This document shows positions 19,424-28,286 of a DNA stretch of 64,000 nt, one piece after another (the stretch's first letter is position 1; the number at the start of each line of letters is the position of its first letter). The translations under genes and the position numbers were made by a program. The notes beneath the pieces were generated by a model. It made no database searches, was not told the origin of the DNA, and saw only the letters and a program-made list of their open reading frames with translations. This stretch comes from Candidatus Synoicihabitans palmerolidicus. Its GTDB lineage: Bacteria; Verrucomicrobiota; Verrucomicrobiia; Opitutales; Opitutaceae. Location of the stretch: positions 124,001 through 188,000 of the forward strand of contig JAGGDC010000001.1 in NCBI GenBank assembly GCA_020809425.1, read 5' to 3'.

Positions 19424-19521
19424 AATTATCGGTTGTTGAGATTGGTTGGTTACATAGAACAAAATAATTTAATGTTGGCTTGGTTACGCCGACCGATTTT
19501 AGTTTTTTTTTTCGCCCGTTG

Positions 19522-19878
19522 ATGTTTCAAGTCACTTTCGCCGAGCAGGCCATGCAAGAGCTCAACAAGCTCGACAAGCTCTCTCAGTTGACCGCCATCG
19601 ATCCACTGAATGGATTGCGGGCGATGGATCTCGAGCGACCACGCGAGCCGTTGAGTAAGTTCTCTCGAAGCGGGAAAGACCTGTACCGGTTGCGCAGCGG
19701 CGACCGGTGGTTCTATTTCGAAGTCTTGGAAACGGCGACCCTGCGGGTGCTCTACATTCTGCATGAGAACTCACTCGAAGACTTTTTACTGCGCAACAAG
19801 TTGCCCGTCTCCGAACAGCAGCTGGTAGAACAGGACTCCAAATTTTGGAAGTATCTGGAATCGCTGACCAAGCGGTAA
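19522..19878 (+). CDS. RelE/ParE-fold-like protein, no partner seen
   Basis: 118 residues: MFQVTFAEQAMQELNKLDKL, then KFSRSGKDLYRLRSGDRWFY and VLYILHENSLEDFLLRNKLP. The pattern of an N-terminal beta strand, two helices, then a YRLRSGDRWF-type strand pair is that of RelE/ParE-like proteins, which act as mRNA interferases or gyrase poisons in toxin-antitoxin pairs. No small antitoxin gene is adjacent, so it may be an orphan or a non-toxin relative. The Met at 19522 was chosen; upstream codons are AT-rich. Intact. Confidence 0.55.
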   Translation: MFQVTFAEQAMQELNKLDKLSQLTAIDPLNGLRAMDLERPREPLSKFSRSGKDLYRLRSGDRWFYFEVLETATLRVLYILHENSLEDFLLRNKLPVSEQQLVEQDSKFWKYLESLTKR

Positions 19879-19955
19879 TCTGCTTTATCCCAGGTATTTA
19901 TCCGGACTATCAACTTTGTTATCCACTCCTGACATTTGCCCCTGACCATGCCACG

Positions 19956-20813
19956 ATGAGCTCTGAGACGCCCCCGGAACGCGACGACGACTCCCTCTTG
20001 ATCGAGAATGCCAGTCGAATCTACTTTCTGCCCAACCTGATGACGGCGGGGAACTTGTTCTGTGGATTTGTGGCCTGCATCAAGTGTATCCAAGCGCACT
20101 ATTTGATGCGCGGTTCGGATGTAATCACCTCAGGATCGAGTGAGTTGTTTGCGGAGGCCGTCTATGTGATTTTTGGCGCAATGGCCTTTGACATGTTAGA
20201 TGGCCGCCTGGCCCGCATGGGAGGGAAGGAGTCACTCTTCGGTAGGGAGTTTGATTCGTTGGCCGACATACTTTCGTTTGGTTTGGCTCCGGCGTTGATG
20301 ATGTTTTTTCTCATCCTTTCGCCAACGCAGGGGTATCCCATTTTTCAGAAAATTGGGTGGTTTCTCGGCTTTGTTTACCTCTTGTGTGCCGCGATTCGGT
20401 TGGCTCGCTTCAACGTGATCACTCATCCGCTGCTCAACAAAAAGGACAAACCGAAGTCCAAGAATTTCATTGGACTGCCGGTGCCGGCGGCGGCGGGCAC
20501 GGTGGCGACGCTGGTGCTGTTTCTCCTCAGTCTGGCCAAGCATAACAAGGAACTGCAGTTCTGGGCGCTGGCCTTGCCCCCGTTGTTGTTGCTCATCGCC
20601 ATCCTGATGGTGAGCACGATCTCTTACCCGAGTGGGAAGCAGATCGATTTACAGACCAAAACGCCGCTGACCTCGTTCATTCTCTTTCTCTCCGGAGCGG
20701 GCGCCGTCGTCGTCTTCAAGGAAATCGGTATGCTGGTGATCATGCTCAGCTACATTTTCTGGGGCATTCTGCAGGCCTTCCGCCAACGTAACCCCACCCC
20801 GAAAAGCCTGTAA
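19956..20813 (+). CDS. pssA: CDP-diacylglycerol-serine O-phosphatidyltransferase
   Basis: Makes phosphatidylserine from CDP-diacylglycerol and serine at the membrane, the first step to phosphatidylethanolamine. 286 residues from the Met at 19956 (MSSETPPERDDD). The CDP-alcohol phosphotransferase motif D-G-x2-A-R-x8-G-x3-D-x3-D reads DMLDGRLARMGGKES then GREFDSLADILSF. Several membrane helices follow, with a conserved FIGLPVPAAAGT. The start follows the RelE-like gene by about 75 bases. Intact. Confidence 0.93.
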   Translation: MSSETPPERDDDSLLIENASRIYFLPNLMTAGNLFCGFVACIKCIQAHYLMRGSDVITSGSSELFAEAVYVIFGAMAFDMLDGRLARMGGKESLFGREFDSLADILSFGLAPALMMFFLILSPTQGYPIFQKIGWFLGFVYLLCAAIRLARFNVITHPLLNKKDKPKSKNFIGLPVPAAAGTVATLVLFLLSLAKHNKELQFWALALPPLLLLIAILMVSTISYPSGKQIDLQTKTPLTSFILFLSGAGAVVVFKEIGMLVIMLSYIFWGILQAFRQRNPTPKSL

Positions 20814-20830
20814 ATAACGTGCGGGCTTTT
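20802..20830 (+). terminator. candidate terminator after pssA
   Basis: AAAAGCC (20802-20808), overlapping the last codons, can pair with GGCTTTT (20824-20830), followed by further T. The stem is short (7 pairs). The rest of the gap to dnaN, 20831-21061, holds nothing recognised beyond an AT-rich stretch at about 20950-21020 likely to carry the dnaN promoter. Confidence 0.4.
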
Positions 20831-21061
20831 TTCCAACAAGTTTTGGGCAGTGAACAACCCGAGGGTTATTCGGATTTGCTGCGCCGTTGTGCACAATCCC
20901 AGCCTCCGATCTTTTTCATAGGTAAGACGTCCGTTTTGAGTGGTGTTATGCCAGTTTTTCAGAAGCATAATAAGACGGCTCTAATTACTTATTGAATCAG
21001 GTATCTTTTAGAGTTTGTTAACTTCTGCACCTAGGGGCCCGCGAAGGCCCTGCCCCACGTC

Positions 21062-22186
21062 ATGAAATTAAAGATCAACCGCGACCATTTCAGCAACGGA
21101 CTCGCCCAGGTTCTCAACGTAGTCGGCTCCAAGGTCACGATGCCGATTCTCAGCAACGTGCTGATTGAGGCCGAGCGGGATCATATCACCCTCACTACCA
21201 CCAATTTGGATCTCGGTATCCGGTGTAAGATCAAAACCGAGGTCAAAGAAGGCGGTGCAGTGACCCTGCCCGTCAAACGTCTTGCCACCATCGTGCGTGA
21301 GTTGCCCAACGTGGACGTGAGCTTTGATGCGACGCCGAACCACCAGGTGAAACTGACTTCCGGAGGATCCAATTTCCGCATCATGGGCATCGGCAAGGAC
21401 GCGTTCCCTCCCTTGCCCGAGTTTGGCGACGATCGCACCTTCACCCTGGAGCAAAAGGAACTGATCTCGATGCTCAAGAGTGTCGCGTATGCGCAATCGA
21501 CCGACGAAACGCGTTACATTCTCAACGGCGTGTATTTCAATTTCCGCGATGGCAAACTTTCGTTGGTCGCCACGGACGGTCGTCGTTTGGCGCTGACTTC
21601 GAAGGAACTGGAAGTTCCCGAGGACGCGGCGGGAGAGATCATTCTGCCCGCGAAGACTGTGAATGAACTGAGCCGGATGTTGGACAAAGGCGAGAAGCTG
21701 AAGGTCTCATTCAACGAGCGGCGGGCGGCATTTCAGATTACGACGGATAAGGATTCCAGTGGATTGGTCGATTCGATCTATCTCTACTCGAAGGTCGTCG
21801 AAGGGAATTATCCGAATTACCAACAGGTTATTCCCAAAGAGACGCATCAACGTATCAAGTTGGAGCGTGAGCTCTTACAACAGTGCATCCACCGTGCGGC
21901 GTTGGTTTGCAGCGATAAATCCAATTCGGTGAAGCTGAAGCTTTCTTCCAATCTGTTGGAAATCACCGCGCAGAGTCCGGATTTCGGTGAAGCTCATGAA
22001 TCGATGGCGATCGACTACAGTGGTCCGGAGCTGCAGGTCGCTTTTAACCCTCAATTCCTGCTCGATCCCCTCAAGGCCTTGGGCAAGGACGAGGTGTTCT
22101 TTGAAGTGAAAGACGAAGTGAGTCCGGGCGTATTCAAGACGCTCGAGAGCTTCATTTGCGTGATCATGCCCGTTCGGATGAGCTGA
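21062..22186 (+). CDS. dnaN: DNA polymerase III beta sliding clamp
   Basis: Ring-shaped processivity clamp of the replicase, 374 residues, full length. Three repeated clamp domains are visible; conserved stretches include [13 protein letters not shown] near the N-terminus, [24 protein letters not shown] and [11 protein letters not shown], and the terminal [11 protein letters not shown] typical of the clamp end. No dnaA, recF or gyrB lies next to it, so the usual origin cluster is not present here. Intact. Confidence 0.96.
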   Translation: MKLKINRDHFSNGLAQVLNVVGSKVTMPILSNVLIEAERDHITLTTTNLDLGIRCKIKTEVKEGGAVTLPVKRLATIVRELPNVDVSFDATPNHQVKLTSGGSNFRIMGIGKDAFPPLPEFGDDRTFTLEQKELISMLKSVAYAQSTDETRYILNGVYFNFRDGKLSLVATDGRRLALTSKELEVPEDAAGEIILPAKTVNELSRMLDKGEKLKVSFNERRAAFQITTDKDSSGLVDSIYLYSKVVEGNYPNYQQVIPKETHQRIKLERELLQQCIHRAALVCSDKSNSVKLKLSSNLLEITAQSPDFGEAHESMAIDYSGPELQVAFNPQFLLDPLKALGKDEVFFEVKDEVSPGVFKTLESFICVIMPVRMS

Positions 22187-22328
22187 TCGAGGCTGCCTCC
22201 CTCCTTTTCACATTTCACAGCAGTTTTTACTTTGGCGGACCGGACGCATGATGCGTCAGGCCTCTGCTGTTTCCTCCCCTATGGATCCCACCTATTTTAT
22301 TGTCAGTGCGATAGTTGTTTCGTTGGTA

Positions 22329-22797
22329 CTGAGGTGGACCCCGTCGGGTGGACAGGTCGGGCGGATTTATAGTTATGGTTTCTGGTTTTTCTGACCAAGC
22401 ATAAAAGATAATGGAGGGGAGCAGGGGAGGAAGCGCGGGCTTCCTCCCCGTTCGGATAGCCGCCGTTAGGCGGCGGCTTGGTCGAGTTGTGCGTGGGTAG
22501 ACCTCGGATGGTGTTTGGCGGCCGTGGGCGGAGTGCGGTCGTCGGTCGTTGTAGAACAGCAAGTAGGTCTCCAAGTTGGCATGGGCCTCGACCATCGTCT
22601 CAGAGCGTTTCAGATAGACTTCCTCGTATTTGACGCTGCGCCCCACAGGCGTTCGACCAAGACATTGTCCAAGCACCGTCCTTTGCCGTCCATCGACAGT
22701 CGCACGTCGGCGGCCAACAATGGCTGGGTGAACTCGGCGCTGGTAAACTGGCCGCCTTGGTCAGGGTTGAAGATCTCCGGCTTGCCGTAAATCGCCA
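22329..22797 (-). mobile_element. IS3-family remnant (orfB 3' end)
   Basis: The C-terminal third of an IS3-type transposase with integrase core is readable on the minus strand: IYGKPEIFNPDQGGQFTSAE, then LSMDGKGRCLDNVLVERLWG (DDE region), a frameshift near 22625, then VKYEEVYLKRSETMVEAHAN and FYNDRRPHSAHGRQTPSEVY. TGAGGTGGACCCCG at 22329 resembles an IS3 end. The 5' two thirds, orfA and the other end are missing; the break at about 22797 joins directly to an MFS gene. The 22187-22328 gap holds nothing recognised. Confidence 0.8.
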
Positions 22798-23370
22798 TCC
22801 GGCGCGAGTGGCTTGGCAGAGTTGGCGCGACGCGTTTTACGATTTGCGCCAGAATCGGCCGGTTTGGCAGTTGCTGGCGGGCAAGGTGTTGATGTCGCTG
22901 GCATTCATTCAAATCTTCCACATACTCGCGCTGCACGCGACCGCTCGAGGTCTCAGTCCGGTCAACTATGGAATCGTTATGGGGTTTAATGGGGCGCTGA
23001 TCATGGTCGCGGAATTACCGTTGGTGCAGTGGATCAAACGTTATGCGCCGAGCCGCGTGTTGGCAGTGGGATATCTGTTGGTAGGAGTCGGGTGCGCGTC
23101 GTGTGCGTGGGCCGGCACAATGCCAGCGTTTCTGGGCGCGATGGCGTTGTTTACGCTCGGTGAAATGGTATTATTGCCGGTCAGTGCGGCCTTGGTGGCG
23201 CGATTGGCACCGGAGGAATTCCTGGGACGCTATTTCGGTTTTTACGGACTCATGTGGGGCACCGCTGGTTTGGCGGGGAGTTCCGGAGTTTGGTTTTATG
23301 GGCGTTGGGGGGGGCAGTTGGTGGATCTTCGCTGGACTCTTTGCGGTTTTGGCCGGAGGCGCATGACGAT
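22798..23370 (+). pseudogene. MFS transporter, C-terminal half
   Basis: No N-terminal half: the frame emerges from IS3 sequence and becomes transporter-like at QSWRDAFYDLRQNRPVWQLL. Five or six membrane helices follow (GIVMGFNGALIMVAELPLVQ, MALFTLGEMVLLPVSAALVA, FGFYGLMWGTAGLAGSSG). A seven-base G run (23307-23313) breaks the frame near the last helix (IFAGLFAVLAGGA in another frame). The remainder to 23540 holds two more G runs and nothing recognised. The substrate is unknown. Confidence 0.75.
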
Positions 23371-23540
23371 GAGCGTAAAACCGAGAGCAACGCTGACGAG
23401 AAATACGCACAGAGCGCAGGTCACAGTGGATTGGGACGGCGCGCATCGACACGCGCCAGGGGGGGGCCAAATGACCATGCCTTTGGGTGTGGCCTTGGTT
23501 ACAAGGTCGAGATGATCCCGGGGGGGGGGGATCATGAATT

Positions 23541-24005
23541 CTATATCGTGATAAACTCCAGCACCACGGATTGAACCAAGTCTTCGAAGTCAACGTAGTT
23601 CATCGGAATCACTTCGGTGTGGGATCCGGCGTTGAAGGCAATCTCTTGTTCCTCCGCGAGGGAACCTGCGACGTAGACCTGCACTCCATAGAGATTCCCG
23701 AAGGGGGGCATGGCGCCTAGTTCGCAGTCCGGAAACGCGGCGCGAAGCTCGTTTTCTTTAGCGAGACGCACTTCGTAAGTTCCCATCATTTCGCGAAGAT
23801 CAGGGAGATAGATGCGTTGGCTGGCGGGCAGAACAACCATGACCATTTCTTCGTTGGCCATGACGATGACAATCTTGGCGAAATCACGTCCGGAGATATG
23901 GATTAGAGCGGCGATTTCCTGTGCGGTGTAGGCGCAAGAGTGCTTCATCGTGATGTATTTGATGCCGCATTGATCCAGGTAATCTTTAACTTTTTGCGCG
24001 GGCAT
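23541..24005 (-). CDS. YbaK/EbsC-type aminoacyl-tRNA deacylase
   Basis: 154-residue single-domain editing protein that hydrolyses mischarged aminoacyl-tRNA in trans (family function). Readable: MPAQKVKDYLDQCGIKYITM, SCAYTAQEIAALIHISGRDF, the conserved Lys in FAKIVIVMANEEMVMVVLPA, then LGAMPPFGNLYGVQVYV, the GxxxPFG loop typical of YbaK folds. It stands alone on the minus strand between the MFS remnant and the M50 protease. Which tRNA it proofreads cannot be told. Intact. Confidence 0.88.
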   Translation of the reverse strand: MPAQKVKDYLDQCGIKYITMKHSCAYTAQEIAALIHISGRDFAKIVIVMANEEMVMVVLPASQRIYLPDLREMMGTYEVRLAKENELRAAFPDCELGAMPPFGNLYGVQVYVAGSLAEEQEIAFNAGSHTEVIPMNYVDFEDLVQSVVLEFITI

Positions 24006-24189
24006 AGCCTATCTCCTTTCTCACCTGCGTGGGTTGAGGAAACGAAGAGGGGCTGGCGGGCGCCACCGACGCAGGTTTCGGCCGCGTCGTCAGCCGATCT
24101 ACGGAGTTTAGCTGCGAAGGCGGCGGATGCAATTCCGCAAATAATTGAATCAGCTTTTGACGGCAGGGTGATGTCGCGGGTAGCGGTGC

Positions 24190-24882
24190 ATGATGCTGCC
24201 TACTGAAAATGGTTCATTTCGCCTGTTTCGCTTCGCTGGAATCGACGTATGGCTGCACTGGTCGTGGGTGGTTGTCGCGCTGTGGGTGCTATCGGCGCGG
24301 CAAAATTACTACAGTACGATGGCCTGGAATGCGGCCGAATACCTGACGTTGTTCGGGATCGTACTCTTGCATGAATATGGGCATGCCTTGGCGTGTCGGC
24401 AAGTGGGAGGGCAGGCCAACAAAATTATTTTGTGGCCCTTGGGAGGCGTCGCCTACGTGGCTCCCCCGTATCGACCGTGGGCTCACTTGTGGAGCATTGC
24501 AGCAGGTCCGCTCGTAAATGTCGCCTTGGTGCCTGTGATCCATTACACGGGTCGCTTGCTGATCTTATCGGATGCGGCCCCGGCTTCTCCGGATTTCTGG
24601 CGATGGTTGGGCACGATACAATTCATCAATTATGCGTTGTTGATCTTCAATTGGATGCCCGTCTATCCCTTGGATGGCGGTCAAATTGTGCGCAGTCTGC
24701 TTTGGTTCAAGATTGGGCCGCGCAAGAGTCTGCTCGTCGCCAGTGGCATTGGATTGGTGGGCGCAGCAGGATTATTGATCTTTGCCTTGTCGGGAGGCCG
24801 TTGGTGGTTGGCCATTATGGCCGGGTTTCTTGGCTCCAACGCTTGGCGGTCGTTCAAAGACGCCAAGGGGACTCAGATCTAA
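24190..24882 (+). CDS. site-2 protease-like membrane metalloprotease (M50)
   Basis: 230 residues, about six membrane segments. The zinc motif HEYGH is at residues 61-65 inside GIVLLHEYGHALACRQ, and the second metal ligand lies in MPVYPLDGGQIVRSL. No PDZ or CBS domain is attached, so it is the compact, SpoIVFB/FeS2P-like form. Members cleave membrane-bound regulators; no substrate is evident here. ATG codons at 24190 and 24193 are both possible starts. Intact. Confidence 0.88.
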   Translation: MMLPTENGSFRLFRFAGIDVWLHWSWVVVALWVLSARQNYYSTMAWNAAEYLTLFGIVLLHEYGHALACRQVGGQANKIILWPLGGVAYVAPPYRPWAHLWSIAAGPLVNVALVPVIHYTGRLLILSDAAPASPDFWRWLGTIQFINYALLIFNWMPVYPLDGGQIVRSLLWFKIGPRKSLLVASGIGLVGAAGLLIFALSGGRWWLAIMAGFLGSNAWRSFKDAKGTQI

Positions 24883-24966
24883 TCAACGCTGCCGGGAGTT
24901 TTACCTCAGCCAAGACTGAATAGAGGCGGGGTTAGCGGTCGTCCGACCGGAAAGAGCAACCGTTGT

Positions 24967-25252
24967 TCAAAGCGCTTGGAGCGCTATTTTCGCTTCTTGA
25001 AAGGACACTTCAAGTTCTTCGATGCGGGCATCGAAACCGTTGATGGTCTCGCGCGAATCTTGCTTCCAGGCCTTGAGCCAATGCACAAAGCCGCGCGGCG
25101 CCGACGTTGGACGAACTCCCTTTGAGGCTATGGGCGGTACGAGTGAAGGTGGCCGAGTCATTGGCTAAATAAGAGCTGCGCAATTCTGCGAGCCGGATCG
25201 GAGTGTCGGACACAAATATCTCAATGACGTCGCGAAGATGGTAAGTAAGCAA
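24967..25252 (-). pseudogene. Hpt phosphotransfer domain protein, frameshifted
   Basis: Histidine phosphotransfer helical bundle used in phosphorelays. The phospho-His is in TAHSLKGSSSNVGAARL, preceded by IEIFVSDTPIRLAELRSSYL. After about 25085 the frame shifts; the matching continuation LKAWKQDSRETINGFDARI lies in a neighbouring frame ending at 24967. The first helix of the domain may also be missing. No kinase or receiver gene is adjacent. Confidence 0.7.
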
Positions 25253-25420
25253 AGTCGAACAGTGATTAGTGGGGGATCGGGCGGCGGCGAGGTTTTTTCG
25301 GCGATGCGGGGGGGGACGCCGTAGTTTCGTTAAAATTATCGCATCAATGAATTTAGATATGATGATATTAATAAACTTGTTAATCTTTGTGCCGATAAGT
25401 TCGGTTTGAAACTTAATCCC

Positions 25421-26623
25421 ATGGCAAATTCATTTGTTTTCTCCTCCGAGTCCGTTGGCGAAGGGCATCCTGACAAGGTGTCCGACTTCATTTCCGATAG
25501 TGTTTTAGACGCCTGCTTGTCGATCGATCGCAACAGTCGCGTAGCCTGCGAGACCTTGGTTAAGTCCAATGTCGTGGTGCTGGCGGGTGAAATAACGATC
25601 CCGAGACTAAAGGGGAAGCCGTTGGAGGCCGCGTTGAATCTCCCTTTGATTGTCCGGGAGGCCATTCGGGAGATCGGTTATGTGAACGACGACGACGTAT
25701 TCCATGCGGACCGGGTGTTCATCCAAGATATTTTGACCAGCCAGTCGGTCGACATCGGCCAAGGCGTGGATGCGCGGGAAGCAGAAGGTAAGGCTCACGC
25801 GGAGCAAGGTGCTGGTGATCAGGGTATTATGTTCGGCTATGCGTGTGACGAGACCCAGGAGTTGATGCCGACCCCCGTGATGTATGCCCATCTCATTGGA
25901 CGTGAGCTCACTGCCTTACGGAAGTCAGGTAAAGCCAACTGGCTACGGCCGGACGCGAAGTCGCAAGTTTCGGTTCGTTACGTCGACGGAGTCCCCACCG
26001 AAATTATCAATGTGGTGATTTCCACCCAGCATACCGTGGACGTGAAACGTGCGAAAATTGAACGGGTTCTGATCAACAAAGTGATCAAGAGAGTGATCCC
26101 GAAGAAGCTGCTTTCGAAGAAGACAGAATTTTTGATTAATCCGACCGGCCGGTTCATCATCGGCGGCCCGCAAGGCGACTCCGGACTGACTGGGCGCAAA
26201 ATTATTGTCGATACCTACGGTGGCTGGGGCCGTCATGGGGGGGGCGCGTTTTCGGGGAAGGATCCGTCCAAGGTTGACCGTTCGGCGGCTTACATGGCGC
26301 GTTGGGTGGCCAAGAACATTGTGGCGTCCGGACTGGCGACGATTGCGGAATTGCAGTTGGCGTATGCCATCGGTCATCCAGAGCCGGTCAGTGTTTTTGT
26401 GGATACCTTTGCAACCGGGAAAGTCGCGGATTCGATCCTATCCGATGCCGTGCGGGAAGTCTTCAGCTTCAAGCCGGCGGCGATTGTGAAGCAGCTCAAT
26501 TTATTGCGTCCGATCTATCGTCAAACGACGAATTACGGTCACTTCGGCAAACCCGATCTACCGTGGGAGCAGACCAATAAAGTGAAAGCCCTGCAGGCGG
26601 CGGTTAAACGTCTCTCCAAATAA
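25421..26623 (+). CDS. metK: S-adenosylmethionine synthetase
   Basis: Makes SAM from methionine and ATP. 400 residues from the ATG at 25421 ([20 protein letters not shown]). Signatures [39 protein letters not shown] and [19 protein letters not shown] are all present. Twenty-eight bases downstream is ahcY, so SAM synthesis and disposal of its product are co-transcribed. I looked for a SAM or SAH riboswitch in the leader and found no known consensus. Intact. Confidence 0.97.
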   Translation: MANSFVFSSESVGEGHPDKVSDFISDSVLDACLSIDRNSRVACETLVKSNVVVLAGEITIPRLKGKPLEAALNLPLIVREAIREIGYVNDDDVFHADRVFIQDILTSQSVDIGQGVDAREAEGKAHAEQGAGDQGIMFGYACDETQELMPTPVMYAHLIGRELTALRKSGKANWLRPDAKSQVSVRYVDGVPTEIINVVISTQHTVDVKRAKIERVLINKVIKRVIPKKLLSKKTEFLINPTGRFIIGGPQGDSGLTGRKIIVDTYGGWGRHGGGAFSGKDPSKVDRSAAYMARWVAKNIVASGLATIAELQLAYAIGHPEPVSVFVDTFATGKVADSILSDAVREVFSFKPAAIVKQLNLLRPIYRQTTNYGHFGKPDLPWEQTNKVKALQAAVKRLSK

Positions 26624-26651
26624 TCAGCTCAAATTTACAACCAACTGAACC

Positions 26652-28061
26652 ATGTCCGAAATTACCGATTACAAAGTTAAAGATATCAGCCTCGCCGAGT
26701 GGGGCCACAAGGAGATCGCGATCTCCGAGCACGAAATGCCGGGTCTCATGTCGGTGCGCAAGAAATTCCCCAACAAGCCTTTGGCCGGGGTGCGTATCAC
26801 GGGTTCGTTGCACATGACGATTCAGACTGCAGTCCTGATTGAGACGTTGGTCGATCTCGGTGCGACCGTGCGCTGGGCTTCCTGCAACCTTTTCTCGACG
26901 CAGGACCATGCCGCGGCGGCTATCGCCGACTCCGGCGTGCCGGTGTTTGCCTGGAAAGGCGAGACGCTGGATGAGTATTGGGACTGCACTTGGAAAGCTC
27001 TGGTGGGGCCGGACGGTCTAGGCCCTCAAATGGTGGTCGACGACGGCGGCGACGTGACCTTGCTGCTGCACAAGGGTTATGAACTCGAGAACGGTAGTGA
27101 CTGGGTGAATACTGATTCCGGCTCCGACGAGGAACAGGTCATTAAAAACCTCCTCAAACAGGTGCATGCAGAAATTCCGACTATCTTCACCGAGATCGCG
27201 AAGGAGTGGAAGGGCGTTTCGGAAGAGACCACCACGGGCGTGCATCGCCTCTACGAATTGCACGAGAAGGGCGAACTCCTCATTCCTGCCATCAACGTCA
27301 ACGATTCAGTCACGAAGTCGAAGTTCGATAATCTCTACGGCTGCCGCGAGTCCTTGGCGGACGGATTGAAGCGCGCCACCGACGTCATGATCGCCGGCAA
27401 GGTCGCCTGTGTTTGTGGTTACGGTGACGTGGGCAAAGGTTGTGCGCGTTCGCTGAAGAGCTTTGGCGCGCGCGTTATCGTAACGGAAATCGACCCGATC
27501 AACGCCCTGCAGGCGGCGATGGAAGGTTACGAAGTCAACACGATTGAGAGCACTCTGGGAGTAGCGGACATTTACGTGACGACCACCGGTAACAAGGACA
27601 TCATCACCCTCGATCACATGAAGGGGATGCGTGATCAGGCGATCGTTTGTAATATCGGTCACTTCGACAACGAGATCCAAGTGGCTCAGCTCTACAAGGA
27701 GCCCGGGGTGGTGCGTGACACGATCAAACCCCAGTATGACAAGTTCACTTTCGCGGACGGTCACTGCATCTACATGTTGGCCGAGGGCCGCTTGGTGAAC
27801 CTCGGTTGCGCCACGGGTCATCCCTCGTTCGTGATGTCGGCTTCGTTCACTAATCAGGTGCTTGCGCAGCTCGATCTATGGGAGAATCGTGAAACCTACA
27901 CTCCGGCGGTTTTCCGTCTGCCGAAGCATTTGGATGAGGAGGTCGCGCGCTTACACCTCGACCGAATCGGCGCCAAGCTGACCACGCTCACTAAGGCGCA
28001 GGCCGATTATATCGGTGTGCCGGTGGAAGGTCCTTACAAGGCGGATCACTACCGTTACTAA
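26652..28061 (+). CDS. ahcY: adenosylhomocysteinase
   Basis: NAD-dependent hydrolysis of S-adenosylhomocysteine to adenosine and homocysteine, closing the methyl cycle with metK. 469 residues, full length. The NAD site reads [20 protein letters not shown]; substrate-side motifs include [28 protein letters not shown], and the C-terminal KADHYRY that completes the neighbouring active site. A strong terminator follows 30 bases after the stop. Intact. Confidence 0.97.
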   Translation: MSEITDYKVKDISLAEWGHKEIAISEHEMPGLMSVRKKFPNKPLAGVRITGSLHMTIQTAVLIETLVDLGATVRWASCNLFSTQDHAAAAIADSGVPVFAWKGETLDEYWDCTWKALVGPDGLGPQMVVDDGGDVTLLLHKGYELENGSDWVNTDSGSDEEQVIKNLLKQVHAEIPTIFTEIAKEWKGVSEETTTGVHRLYELHEKGELLIPAINVNDSVTKSKFDNLYGCRESLADGLKRATDVMIAGKVACVCGYGDVGKGCARSLKSFGARVIVTEIDPINALQAAMEGYEVNTIESTLGVADIYVTTTGNKDIITLDHMKGMRDQAIVCNIGHFDNEIQVAQLYKEPGVVRDTIKPQYDKFTFADGHCIYMLAEGRLVNLGCATGHPSFVMSASFTNQVLAQLDLWENRETYTPAVFRLPKHLDEEVARLHLDRIGAKLTTLTKAQADYIGVPVEGPYKADHYRY

Positions 28062-28090
28062 GCGATCCCCAGTTTCTTAGCTCGATTTTC

Positions 28091-28119
28091 AACCGGCGTC
28101 CTCAGGGCGCCGGTTTTTT
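28091..28119 (+). terminator. rho-independent terminator after ahcY
   Basis: ACCGGCG (28092-28098) pairs with CGCCGGT (28108-28114), loop of nine, followed by TTTTTT. Confidence 0.85.
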
Positions 28120-28233
28120 GCGACTACGGCCACGACTACGGACACGTCTCAATTATTTGGTCTCGGGCTCGGGGCTGCATGGCGACCTTAAAATCGGGAT
28201 ATCTTTTATATCATTACTAACTTATCTAAATTA

Positions 28234-28248
28234 CAAGAAAATTTCTTG
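28234..28248 (+). promoter_or_regulatory. 15-bp palindrome upstream of the sulfite/nitrite reductase
   Basis: CAAGAAAATTTCTTG, two 7-base arms around one base, 38 bases upstream of the start at 28287 and inside an AT-rich stretch. It is a plausible operator for the gene that follows; the binding protein is unknown. Confidence 0.35.
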
Positions 28249-28286
28249 AAGCGCTCTGACAGGCAGCTCAAACTGTTTGTTCGCTC

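Noticed and set aside
25253..25420. Possible SAM or SAH riboswitch ahead of metK-ahcY
   Set aside because: No known SAM-I, SAM-II, SAM/SAH or SAH core could be recognised; the leader is AT-rich with short G runs only, and the metK-ahcY gap is only 28 bases.
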